Below are positions 26,611 through 34,305 of a DNA stretch of 64,000 bases, piece by piece. Within the stretch, counting starts at the first letter, position 1, and every line of letters starts with the position of its first letter. Under the pieces are notes generated by a model that saw only the letters and a list, made by a program, of their open reading frames with translations, did no database searches and was not told where the DNA came from. Source of the DNA: Lacticaseibacillus nasuensis JCM 17158 (GTDB taxonomy: Bacteria; Bacillota; Bacilli; Lactobacillales; Lactobacillaceae); contig NZ_AZDJ01000001.1 in assembly GCF_001434705.1 (NCBI RefSeq), positions 1-64,000 on the forward strand, in the 5' to 3' direction. The translations under genes were made by a program, and so were the position numbers.

Positions 26611-27480
26611 TTAGTTTACGGTTGCCTCAAATGTTATTGGGCTATCCAATCCGTCTGGCTGATACTCAAGGGTGACTTTATCCCCCTTACCGACTGCAGA
26701 AGTAAAGTTTACCCAGAACGTCGTATTACCATTATGACCAATTGATACTTCATTTTGCCCATCCTGCTGGTCTACAATTTCTCCCGCTGTGCCAGACTGG
26801 TCATAAACTGTGAAGTCCCAGATTGTTGGTAAGTAAGATTCACTGTCACCGTAGTTTGTATAGTTGAAAGAAAATTGAACGGATTTTTCATTCGTAATGG
26901 CAATGGTATCAATGTCACTGTTCACCAAGTTTTGACCACTAGAGTTGAAGTTCTTAGTAGCACTTGTAAGTTTTAACCCCCACATTTGGTTACCACTGCC
27001 GTCTGACAGTTTGGCTTCCTGGCCAATCTCGTAAGGCGTGGATGAAGTAGTATCTTCAGAACTGTCATCACTAGAATCAGATTCGTCGTCGTTGGTAGTG
27101 CCTTCGCCTTCAGAATCATCGAACTTTCCAGATTTATACTTGAGTTTGTGCAACACGTCCTTACTAAGAATTGCGCCATTCTCAATTTGCTTCTTTGCAG
27201 TACCCACAATTTCTACAGGCACATCACTGCTATCGAACTGAGCAGGAATTGCGAATTTTCCGTCGGATACCTTGACACATTTCAGCACAGCGTCACTCTC
27301 AGTAATTGATACATACTTAACTTCACTCGGAGCGGTGCCTTTAATCGAAAAATTACCCGCCTCATCAACTTTAACGACTCCGGATTTAACTCCAGACGTA
27401 ACTGCAAACTTGGTCTGAGCGCAACCGGCCATCACAACGACAGCAAATAGCGTAACCAGTCCAACCCATAACTTCTTCAT
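26611..27480 (-). CDS. DUF4352-like surface lipoprotein
   Basis: 289 residues. A lipoprotein signal with lipobox MAGC (Cys20) is followed by a domain of about 95 residues, an acidic Ser/Asp/Glu-rich linker (about 120-145, SESDSSDDSSEDTTSS-like), and a C-terminal Ig-like domain of about 135 residues resembling DUF4352/telobox domains. The ATG at 27480 follows AGGAGG. It is predicted to be membrane-anchored outside the cell. Similar small lipoproteins are frequent in mobile elements of Gram-positive bacteria, but the function is unknown. Confidence 0.7.
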   Translation of the reverse strand: MKKLWVGLVTLFAVVVMAGCAQTKFAVTSGVKSGVVKVDEAGNFSIKGTAPSEVKYVSITESDAVLKCVKVSDGKFAIPAQFDSSDVPVEIVGTAKKQIENGAILSKDVLHKLKYKSGKFDDSEGEGTTNDDESDSSDDSSEDTTSSTPYEIGQEAKLSDGSGNQMWGLKLTSATKNFNSSGQNLVNSDIDTIAITNEKSVQFSFNYTNYGDSESYLPTIWDFTVYDQSGTAGEIVDQQDGQNEVSIGHNGNTTFWVNFTSAVGKGDKVTLEYQPDGLDSPITFEATVN

Positions 27481-27576
27481 CTCAGTCCTCCTCAAATCCA
27501 GCTTGTATAGAAGTCGACAATCGTTGCGTCTACCCGATCATACTGGGACGAGTGTGATCGGGTAGGTGTCCTCTGT

Positions 27577-28044
27577 TTATAGGCCGAGAATTTGTTTTTT
27601 CTTAGCGTCGAATTCTTCTTGAGTAACTGCGCCAGCGTCTAGGAGGTCCTTGAGCTTCTTTAATTCGTCCAAGTCACTGGTCTGCTTAACTACTCCATAG
27701 GGTTGATGTGCTTCTTTGATTTTTTCTTCCACAATTTGTTGCAGTTCAATCATGTCATCGAGCGTTTTCTTGCCGGCAAACATTACCGTGTTTTCGTCTT
27801 GAGTTGCGGAAAAAACACCGCCTCGTGATTCATTTCCGCCCATTACCGAAAATTGAATATAGCCGTTAGTAAGACCGGGCTTCTTAAGCTGTACGGCGGT
27901 AATGCTACTATATGGGATGGTTTTATCGCCCTTTAATCCCTGATTTAGCGCGTTAAGCATACCTTTCCGGTGAATTGTGACTCCGAAATCGTCTATTTTA
28001 ATCTCATTTCGGCCGCCATGGTTGCTTACAAAAGTTCTCTCCAT
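27577..28044 (-). CDS. PH-like/SHOCT domain protein
   Basis: 155 residues. The first about 105 residues form a PH-like (DUF4429-type) domain (IKIDDFGVTIHRKG, KTIPYSSITAVQLKKPG, VMFAGKKTLDDMIELQQIVEEKI). The last 30 are a SHOCT motif (DELKKLKDLLDAGAVTQEEFDAKKKQILGL). Such proteins are common in phages and mobile islands; SHOCT segments are thought to mediate oligomerisation or partner contact. RBS GGAGGGG precedes the ATG. It lies in the islet between the lipoprotein and nuclease genes. Role unknown. Confidence 0.75.
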   Translation of the reverse strand: MERTFVSNHGGRNEIKIDDFGVTIHRKGMLNALNQGLKGDKTIPYSSITAVQLKKPGLTNGYIQFSVMGGNESRGGVFSATQDENTVMFAGKKTLDDMIELQQIVEEKIKEAHQPYGVVKQTSDLDELKKLKDLLDAGAVTQEEFDAKKKQILGL

Positions 28045-28386
28045 TTTTCCCCTCCAAGATCTACTTTTTGTACAATGCCCAAGGCCCGACTTATCCAGAC
28101 CTGTTGCTTGAGTGGGCGAATATGGTTGATTATATAAATCACTGATAACAGTTTGACCGACATCATGAAGTAGGCGCGTAATGGTCAGCTAGTTCATGGA
28201 TTTTACGGGTTTGATTAACGAGCTCTACTTCATTTTAGATTGTCACAACGATGCCACAATAATCGATTACTAGAGACTTCGAAAAGTGTAACGTAACATT
28301 GAACTCTGCATCTACTCGTTTTGATGTTGCTAATTCACTCGAGTTAGGTGCGGGAACGGAGGATAGCCGCTGTATTGGTCCGCGAG
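28045..28386. other. Gene-free stretch inside the islet
   Basis: About 340 bp of A+T-rich sequence with stops in all frames. I see no credible gene, terminator or RNA. It may hold the promoter of the SHOCT gene and decayed sequence. Confidence 0.5.
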
Positions 28387-29481
28387 TCACTGATCAAGAT
28401 CGTCGACAATAGCGGTGATCTTATCTGAAAACTGCACCAAGTCAATTGGGTGGACAAAGTCGATAGTTTCCTTTTCAGCATTATTGAGTTGAATCCAGTT
28501 GCGGCTCTTGCTGAAGTATACTCGAACGATCCATTTTCTGATGTTGTCGTCTAGGAGTACGTTGAAGTAACTTTTGTTGTCGCGATAAAATACGCGCTCT
28601 TCATCGAGTTTGTCCCGTAAGATGATTTTCACCGTTGTGTATGCTTCGATTTCAGCAGGGGTGGTCACAATTGTGGAAGTACTTGAATCATTTTCTTCGT
28701 TGTCTTCTTCTGATTGGGTTGTCTCATTAGAGGTTGGGGTGGTCGATGAGTTCGTTGAGACGGACGTGTTAAGCGCAGAACTCAATTTGTCACTAACTTC
28801 TTCCTGAATTGCCTGATTAAAGCCGGATTGAATAATCGGAGTGAACAGCTCGAGATTTGCTTGAGTTGCACGCTCATGAAAGACGTTAGACAAAATGAAG
28901 CGAACGAAATCTTCATTTACAGACTTGATTTGATGCGTGAGGTAGTCACGGAATTGATTGCTGTACTTCAACTGAGAGGCAGACGAGGAGATACTTTCCT
29001 CATCAAAATTATCTTTGGTGAAGCGGAACAGCTCGTTGATTTGGCTATCTCTCAAAGTGCTCAGGTGAACGGTGAGAAAAGGCTCAGAATCCATCTTATT
29101 CTGGTTATCCAAATCGGTAAAGAACCGATACTCGTCACCGTTTGAGAGGATACCAAACTTTGCGTCTGTAGTCCCGAAGTATCTAAACAATTGAGAGTCG
29201 TGGTTATTGAGATCTTCGTTGATTGCTTTACACTCAACCAGTAACTGGAGTTTGCCAGCGATTACGATGGCATAATCAACTTTTTCACCTTTCTTAATAC
29301 CCACATCCGCCGTGTACTCTGGAATAAACTCGAGTGGATTAAACACATCGTAGCCAAATGCCTGAAAAAATGGTTGGATCAATGAACTCTTTGTCGCTTC
29401 CTCAGTTTTCAGGCTATCTCGAAATTGATCGACGCGTTTTGCCACAGCTTTAATTTTCTGGGTAAACTCTTCTTTTTCCAT
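28387..29481 (-). CDS. Stand-alone HsdR N-terminal-like PD-(D/E)XK nuclease
   Basis: 364 residues. Residues about 1-135 match the type I restriction HsdR N-terminal nuclease domain. The PD-(D/E)XK catalytic set is visible as Asp69 (GEKVDYAI) and Glu83-Cys84-Lys85 (LLVECKA), with the expected 13-residue spacing. A helical middle, a low-complexity Ser/Thr/Asn/Glu linker (about 230-265), and a C-terminal domain of about 100 residues (VKIILRDKL, FNVLLDD) follow. No helicase motor and no hsdM or hsdS are nearby, so it is not a complete type I system. The ATG at 29481 follows GGAGG. A defence or nucleic-acid-processing role is likely; the target is unknown. Confidence 0.75.
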   Translation of the reverse strand: MEKEEFTQKIKAVAKRVDQFRDSLKTEEATKSSLIQPFFQAFGYDVFNPLEFIPEYTADVGIKKGEKVDYAIVIAGKLQLLVECKAINEDLNNHDSQLFRYFGTTDAKFGILSNGDEYRFFTDLDNQNKMDSEPFLTVHLSTLRDSQINELFRFTKDNFDEESISSSASQLKYSNQFRDYLTHQIKSVNEDFVRFILSNVFHERATQANLELFTPIIQSGFNQAIQEEVSDKLSSALNTSVSTNSSTTPTSNETTQSEEDNEENDSSTSTIVTTPAEIEAYTTVKIILRDKLDEERVFYRDNKSYFNVLLDDNIRKWIVRVYFSKSRNWIQLNNAEKETIDFVHPIDLVQFSDKITAIVDDLDQ

Positions 29482-29762
29482 GTTATCCTCCAAATAATTG
29501 CTTTTAACTAAAAAAGATTCTCAGCTTTTTTCGTCAATCAGGGTTGGACGTAAATAGAGTTTAATGCACTTCATTCGACACAAACTAAGCAGAGAAACAT
29601 ATACATGTTAGCGTTCGCATTATCTCTAGCTTACTTTAAATAGTTTGGTTCGACAATGGCTCATAGTACTTTTTTGTAGATTTTTACTTGGCCATAATGA
29701 TATTGGAAGAAAATAACAAAGGGATAAAGCTTTCGAGATATCGTCCTCATGAATATCGTCGT
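29482..29762. other. Right-end non-coding part of the islet
   Basis: A+T-rich, no credible gene. On the minus strand TTGACG followed after 17 bp by a T/A-rich hexamer could be the nuclease promoter; AAAAAAG/CTTTTTT near 29514-29537 forms a small hairpin in it. Confidence 0.4.
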
Positions 29763-29775
29763 TAGCGTCGGCTAG
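29763..29775 (+). repeat. Right 13-bp direct repeat (candidate attR core)
   Basis: TAGCGTCGGCTAG, identical to the 3' end of sufB at 26421-26433. It abuts the terminator at 29776. Confidence 0.75.
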
Positions 29776-29799
29776 AAAAAGGGCTGCGGCCCTTTTTTT
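29776..29799 (+). terminator. Terminator, probably the original one of the suf operon
   Basis: AAAAAGGGC-TGC-GGCCCTTTTTTT. It lies between two divergent genes, where neither would need a terminator. Before the islet inserted it would have followed the sufB stop directly. Confidence 0.75.
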
Positions 29800-29839
29800 C
29801 GTGCGCGCCATAACGGTATACTAGTGGCGGAGGTTAGCC

Positions 29840-30220
29840 ATGAGTGAAGACTTAACCGATTTTATCAAGAGTCACGCATTCGGGGTGCCGCAGCTGCGCC
29901 CCGACGAAAAGCGCGCGTTTCTCGGCAACTTTCGGGAGCGCGTGGCGATGGCCGTGACGGTGCGCCAACTGCATAGTGAGCAAATCTATGACCTGCTGGC
30001 ATCCGTGTTGACGCGTTACCCGCAGTACCGCATCTACCTGAACGGCCGGATGCCCCAGGAGCTGGTGACGACATATATGCAACAGGCGTTGGCGCACGAC
30101 TATCCGTTTACCATCATGGCCCAATCCGGGCTGCGGGTCGCGCGGCCGATTACCGCCGATGATTTTGGCTGGGTGTTGGCCAGCCCAACGGAGAAAATCT
30201 CCCGGCCAATTTTACTGTGA
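29840..30220 (+). CDS. YueI family protein (DUF1694)
   Basis: 126 residues. Matches the DUF1694/YueI family in length and in its start (FGVPQLRPDEKRAFLGNFRERV) and in the RYPQYRIYLNGRMPQELVTTYMQQAL core. A small soluble protein of unknown function, found widely in Bacillota. It is followed at 21 bp by the DUF2785 gene, with which it is probably co-transcribed. Confidence 0.8.
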   Translation: MSEDLTDFIKSHAFGVPQLRPDEKRAFLGNFRERVAMAVTVRQLHSEQIYDLLASVLTRYPQYRIYLNGRMPQELVTTYMQQALAHDYPFTIMAQSGLRVARPITADDFGWVLASPTEKISRPILL

Positions 30221-30241
30221 ACAATAAAGGAGACATGCACA

Positions 30242-31213
30242 ATGGCAAATGAAGTGGCGCAGATTCAAGCGCAAGTCGCAGATATTCAGCAGCGGCTCTT
30301 GGCGGGCAAGCTGTTCCGCACCTTGCCGGCCGAACTCGGCCAGCTGATGGCCAACGCGCCGGAATTGCCGGCCACCCCGATTGAAGAACCGCACGACGAC
30401 TTGGCCGCGTTGGCGCGCATCCACGCCATCGGCAAGCGCGTCAAGGCGGCCAAGAATCCCACCGTTACCGACGTCGAGCTCGAGTTTATGCTGGCACACT
30501 TGGCCAGCACCAGCCCGGCGGTGCGGGACAAAGGGGTATTTTTCCTGCTGAACGATTTGCTGCAAGTGGGGGCGTTATCCGATGACCAGTTGCTGATGGT
30601 ATTCACTCGCCTGCAGGCTCCCGACATTTTATACGCCCACATCCTCGAGCCGGAAAACGACGCGGTGTTTCTGCGCAGTTTTGCCGTGATGATTCTGTCT
30701 GTGTTGACCTATGCCGATAGCCATCAGTACCACCTGTTCAGCGAAGCCGAGTATCACACCTTGGTGTTGCGCCTGACCGCCTACATCGTGATGGAAAAAG
30801 ACGGGCGCGGTTACGTGGCCAAGAAGGGTTGGGCGCACACCTACGTCCACATCGGCAACGCCTTAGACGAGCTGACTAACGTCGAGTTCCTGCAACGCGG
30901 CGAGAAAATCTTGTTGATGGCCGCCGCAATCGAAGGCTGGCAGCGCATCGACACGCCGCTGGTGTACGGTGAGGATCAACGCATCGCGCTGTACCTGACC
31001 AACCTGGCCGCCAAGCACGAGTTTTACGCGAACTCCTTGGTGATGTGCCTGACGCACTGGCAACAAAAGGTGCAAAAAATGCGGCCTCGAGAATCGATTC
31101 GCTTCTGGAACCGGTGGTATAACCGCGATCGGCTCCTCAGCGGCTTGTTGATGCGCGGCGACCTGCCGCAAGTCGTCGTCGATTACCTGCAGAAAATTCT
31201 CGATTTCTATTGA
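30242..31213 (+). CDS. DUF2785 domain protein
   Basis: 323 residues, all helical. The DUF2785 core is seen in the C-terminal two thirds, notably GRGYVAKKGWAHTYVHIGNALDELT, with conserved His residues. Family function is unknown. RBS AAAGGAG. It ends with its own terminator and forms a two-gene unit with the DUF1694 gene. Confidence 0.75.
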   Translation: MANEVAQIQAQVADIQQRLLAGKLFRTLPAELGQLMANAPELPATPIEEPHDDLAALARIHAIGKRVKAAKNPTVTDVELEFMLAHLASTSPAVRDKGVFFLLNDLLQVGALSDDQLLMVFTRLQAPDILYAHILEPENDAVFLRSFAVMILSVLTYADSHQYHLFSEAEYHTLVLRLTAYIVMEKDGRGYVAKKGWAHTYVHIGNALDELTNVEFLQRGEKILLMAAAIEGWQRIDTPLVYGEDQRIALYLTNLAAKHEFYANSLVMCLTHWQQKVQKMRPRESIRFWNRWYNRDRLLSGLLMRGDLPQVVVDYLQKILDFY

Positions 31214-31216
31214 AGG

Positions 31217-31246
31217 ACGGCCACCGCTGCGGTGGCCGTTTTTTAT
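31217..31246 (+). terminator. Terminator after the DUF2785 gene
   Basis: ACGGCCACCG (31217-31226) and CGGTGGCCGT (31230-31239), then TTTTTT. Confidence 0.9.
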
Positions 31247-31285
31247 TGCCAAATTAGATCCAAACTATTGTTCGCGACATAATTT

Positions 31286-31396
31286 AGATAATATATCATT
31301 ATCTGAATATATTTATTTATGAACAGGTGGTGTTTTTCTGGTGGTTCGCGTATAATTTAGTACCGGGATAAATATAAGGAGTTTTGCTTCCCGGTA
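31286..31396 (+). promoter_or_regulatory. A+T-rich promoter region with two palindromes
   Basis: A -10 TATAAT lies at 31351-31356. Upstream is a 7-bp dyad AGATAAT-5-ATTATCT (31286-31304); downstream an 8-bp dyad TACCGGGA/TCCCGGTA (31361-31368/31389-31396) spans the start of the transcript and encloses an AAGGAG. These may be operators of the regulator encoded next. Confidence 0.5.
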
Positions 31397-31446
31397 ATTG
31401 ATGGGTGATTATCGGGCCAACACCCTCACTAAAGGAGTGGTATGTG

Positions 31447-32316
31447 ATGCGTAAGAAATCAACATTGCGGATTCTCGGGGGACGAGTCCGCTACTATCGC
31501 CAGTTGCGCGGGCTGTCGCAAGCCGCACTGGCCAAGGATATCTGCACCCAGGCGACCATTAGTCTGATTGAAAAGCGCAACAAGGTGCCGAGCATGGAAA
31601 TCTTGTTGCAGCTGGTGAATCGGCTGGGGATTCAACTGGCGGACATCGTCGTTGAGCAGGCGGACCGGAACCAACGGACGCTGAATCAAGTCGAGTCGCT
31701 GGTGCGCCACGGCGATTACCAAGCCGCCGAGGCGAAGTTGCACACGCTGGTGCCGGAGAAATTTAAGGAGCCGAGTGCCACGCGGCGATTTTATTATTTT
31801 CAAGGGATGGTCGAATTATATGCGCACGAACAGCCGGAAGAGGCGATTTATTATTTTGGTCGCGTGCTGAATCCGACGCTGAGTAACGACCACGACTTGC
31901 TGGGCATCATGGCGACGTTGGGGTTCGCCTTGGCCTACGCCAACCAAGGCGCCAACGAACGTGCCCGCGTCTATGTCGACTCCGCCTTAGCGCTGATGGC
32001 CACGGCGGCGCAGCCGGATCAAGAAGCCTTGACGGTGGCGTTGACGTTAAACTGGCACCTGGCCCAAGTGTATTACGCCTTACAGGATTATGCCGCGGTA
32101 TTAACTTACGTGCGGCGCGGCATCAAGCGCGCCATCGCCGAGGAAAGTCTGTTTCTGCTGGCGGAACTGTATGCGTTAGAGGCGCTGGCGTTACGGGCCA
32201 CCGGCGACGCCGAGGCGCCGGCGAGTTACGAAATTGCTCAGGCCTTAGCGCAGTTGCAAGAAGCCGACGCCGCCAGCGATCGGTTAGCGGCGCAATGGGC
32301 CGAATTATCGGCATAA
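31447..32316 (+). CDS. XRE-family regulator with TPR-like C-terminal domain
   Basis: 289 residues. An N-terminal helix-turn-helix at about 8-62 (LRILGGRVRYYRQLRGLSQAALA, then ATISLIEKRNKVPSMEILL) is followed by helical repeats like those of Rgg/PlcR-type regulators (EAIYYFGRVLNP, ARVYVDSALALM, AAVLTYVRRGIKRAI). Many such proteins sense short peptides, but no peptide gene is recognisable nearby. The ATG at 31447 is 9 bp after AAAGGAG; an in-frame GTG at 31444 is an alternative. Confidence 0.75.
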   Translation: MRKKSTLRILGGRVRYYRQLRGLSQAALAKDICTQATISLIEKRNKVPSMEILLQLVNRLGIQLADIVVEQADRNQRTLNQVESLVRHGDYQAAEAKLHTLVPEKFKEPSATRRFYYFQGMVELYAHEQPEEAIYYFGRVLNPTLSNDHDLLGIMATLGFALAYANQGANERARVYVDSALALMATAAQPDQEALTVALTLNWHLAQVYYALQDYAAVLTYVRRGIKRAIAEESLFLLAELYALEALALRATGDAEAPASYEIAQALAQLQEADAASDRLAAQWAELSA

Positions 32317-32357
32317 CAAATAACGCCTCGCGCAGGTTGCGCGAGGCGTTATTGTTA
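32317..32357. terminator. Bidirectional terminator
   Basis: AATAACGCCTCGCGCA and TGCGCGAGGCGTTATT form a long perfect stem between convergent genes. Confidence 0.85.
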
Positions 32358-32834
32358 GTTTTGGACGAAATCGTGCACCGCGGCGACCAGTGCTTCGGGG
32401 GTCGAATACACCTCGCCGTTGAGTTTGATCAAGCCGACGGTGTAGAGATTCAGGTAGTGGAATTGGTTTTCCGCCACCGTTTGTAAGGCGGCAATTTTCT
32501 TCGCGTTGGTGGCGCCTTGCTGCCGTGAATCGGTGTACAAGCCGAAGAGGTGCATGCCCTTGGCGTACGCGATGCCGATTTCGCTGGCCACGCCGGCGTC
32601 GATCACCGGGCCGTCCAACACGGCGATCATGGCGTCTGCGCTGAGCACTTCCTTGGTGTCGGCTTCGGCAATCATCTTGCTGTCTGCGTAAGCCTGCTTG
32701 TCGTTAATCGCCGTATTTTCCTGCGGCAGATAAATGGTCAACCCGGGATTGGCGGCGCGCAGTTGCGCCACGAGCTTGGCGTTAAAATCAAAGTCGGCCT
32801 GCGAAAATAGGCCGTTAGCAAAGTAAAGTTTCAT
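32355..32834 (-). CDS. Nucleoside 2-deoxyribosyltransferase
   Basis: 159 residues, usual length for this family. The catalytic glutamate is Glu85 in GVASEIGIAYA; the N-terminal KLYFANGLFSQAD and DGPVIDAG segments form the substrate pocket. It swaps the base on 2'-deoxyribonucleosides for nucleoside salvage, as known in lactobacilli. AGGAGG precedes the ATG. It lies 9 bp after rlmD on the same strand, so the two are probably one transcript. Confidence 0.88.
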   Translation of the reverse strand: MKLYFANGLFSQADFDFNAKLVAQLRAANPGLTIYLPQENTAINDKQAYADSKMIAEADTKEVLSADAMIAVLDGPVIDAGVASEIGIAYAKGMHLFGLYTDSRQQGATNAKKIAALQTVAENQFHYLNLYTVGLIKLNGEVYSTPEALVAAVHDFVQN

Positions 32835-32843
32835 GATAGCCTC

Positions 32844-34211
32844 CTACAGCCGAGTCAGTTTGACCACCGCTTCGCAGCGCGCGGTGTACGGGAACATGTC
32901 GATAGATTGAATGTAGTCGACGCGATAGTCGCGGCTGAGTGCCACTAAGTCGCGGGCCAAGGTCGACGGATTGCACGAAATGTAACACAGCTTAGCCGGG
33001 CGCGCCTGGTGCAAGGCGCGAATTAAACCGCCGTCCAAACCGGCCCGCGGTGGATCGACCACCACGGCGGTGGGGGCGAAGCCAGCCTTTAGCCAGCGCG
33101 GAAAAACGGTTTCGGCGGTGCCCACTTCATAGCGCGCATTGGTCACGCCGTTGCGAGCGGCGTTGGCATTGGCGTCGGCGACGGCAGCGGGAATAATTTC
33201 CATGCCGCGCACTTCCTGCACGCGATCGGCCAGCGTGATGCCGATGGTGCCGACGCCGGCATACGCGTCAACTAGCCGGTCCTGCGGCGTTAACGCCAAG
33301 GCCTTGGCCGCCGTTTCGTACAGCGTGGCGGTTTGTGCCGGATTCAGTTGCAAGAACGCTTGCGGTGAAAGCTGGAATTGTTTGCCTAAAATGGTTTCGG
33401 TAATTGTCGGCTGGCCGGCCAAGATTTTGGTGGTGGGGCCCCATAATAAACTGGTACGGCCGGGGTTGACGTTTTGCGCCACCGACACCACCGTCGGGAG
33501 CTCGCGGGCAATCGCCGCCAGCAGCGGCCCTTGTTGTGGCAATTCCGGACTGTTGGTCACCAAGGTCACCTGGCTTTCGCCGGTGGCCGCGGCTTCGCGG
33601 ACAATTAATGTTTTCACCGCGCCGGCATTCTGATGCTCGTCGTACACGGGCACGTCAAGTGATTCCAGCAGGTGGCACAGCGTGGTGACGATGTGCATTG
33701 TACTTTCGCGTTGCGTGGCAAAATGCGTTAGCGGCACGAGCCGGTGGGAACCCGGCGCGTACAGGCCCGCCGCCACGTGGCCGTTCACGCGGCGCACCGG
33801 GAATGAGGCCTTGTTGCGATAATGTAACGGCTGCGCCATACCGATGGTGGGGCGCAAATCATAATGTTGCCAGCCGGCTGGTTTATATTTGGCCAAGGAC
33901 TGGGCCACCACGTCGCGCTTAAACGCCAGCTGTGCAGGGTAAGCGAGGTGGGCCAACTCGATGCCGCCAACCTGACCGTAAAGCGGATCGATTGGCGGCA
34001 CGCGGTCGGGGCTGGGTTGCTTGACGCGGTGCACCCTGGCTTCCAAGAAGCGCTCATGCACGGCCGTGACCTCAGCGACGACGACCTCCTGCGGCAGCGC
34101 GCCGGTGACGAAGGTGATTTTCCGTTTGTAATAGCCGATGCCGGCCCCGTTGATGTCTAACCGTTTGATGGTGAGCGGAAAGCGCGTCCCAATTTTTACT
34201 TGATTATCCAT
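32844..34211 (-). CDS. rlmD: 23S rRNA (uracil-5-)-methyltransferase, RlmD/RlmCD type
   Basis: 455 residues. An N-terminal TRAM domain (about 5-65) is followed by a central domain and a SAM-dependent methyltransferase domain (VDAYAGVGTIGITLA, VVVDPPRAGLDGG, nucleophile LCYISCNPST). It methylates C5 of uridines in 23S rRNA. The four cysteines that hold a [4Fe-4S] cluster in classical RlmD are missing: the region reads LYGQVGGIELAHLAYPAQL where CGGC would be expected. RBS AAGGGGGAG. Which uridines it modifies cannot be told. Confidence 0.9.
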   Translation of the reverse strand: MDNQVKIGTRFPLTIKRLDINGAGIGYYKRKITFVTGALPQEVVVAEVTAVHERFLEARVHRVKQPSPDRVPPIDPLYGQVGGIELAHLAYPAQLAFKRDVVAQSLAKYKPAGWQHYDLRPTIGMAQPLHYRNKASFPVRRVNGHVAAGLYAPGSHRLVPLTHFATQRESTMHIVTTLCHLLESLDVPVYDEHQNAGAVKTLIVREAAATGESQVTLVTNSPELPQQGPLLAAIARELPTVVSVAQNVNPGRTSLLWGPTTKILAGQPTITETILGKQFQLSPQAFLQLNPAQTATLYETAAKALALTPQDRLVDAYAGVGTIGITLADRVQEVRGMEIIPAAVADANANAARNGVTNARYEVGTAETVFPRWLKAGFAPTAVVVDPPRAGLDGGLIRALHQARPAKLCYISCNPSTLARDLVALSRDYRVDYIQSIDMFPYTARCEAVVKLTRL

Positions 34212-34305
34212 GTCTCCCCCTTATCGTGTCGTGATGATTATACCGTGTGACGGTGCGCGCGGCCACCCGGTCAGGTATAATAGAAGCACAACGAGGAGGA
34301 ACAGC

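Larger units (their letters stand above)
26421..29775. mobile_element. Integrase-less A+T-rich genomic islet inserted at the 3' end of sufB
   Basis: The stretch is much richer in A+T than either flank, uses AAA/AAT/TTA-type codons unlike its neighbours, and carries three minus-strand genes with single-gene spacing and about 340-bp gaps. A perfect 13-bp direct repeat, TAGCGTCGGCTAG, bounds it at 26421-26433 and 29763-29775. Replacing the islet by one copy would join the sufB stop directly to a strong terminator at 29776. This is the pattern of site-specific integration at a gene 3' end. No integrase, transposase or replication gene is visible, so it would need help in trans or is a deletion remnant. 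Confidence 0.75.

Noticed and set aside
28387-29481. Complete type I restriction system
   Set aside because: Only the HsdR N-terminal-type nuclease is present; there is no helicase part, methylase or specificity gene.
26421-29775. Insertion sequence or composite transposon
   Set aside because: No transposase and no terminal inverted repeats at the 13-bp repeats; a 13-bp duplication matching a gene 3' end fits site-specific recombination better.
29626-29811. Minus-strand 61-codon open frame at the right islet end
   Set aside because: It starts inside sequence right of the terminator and crosses both terminator and direct repeat; no ribosome binding site.
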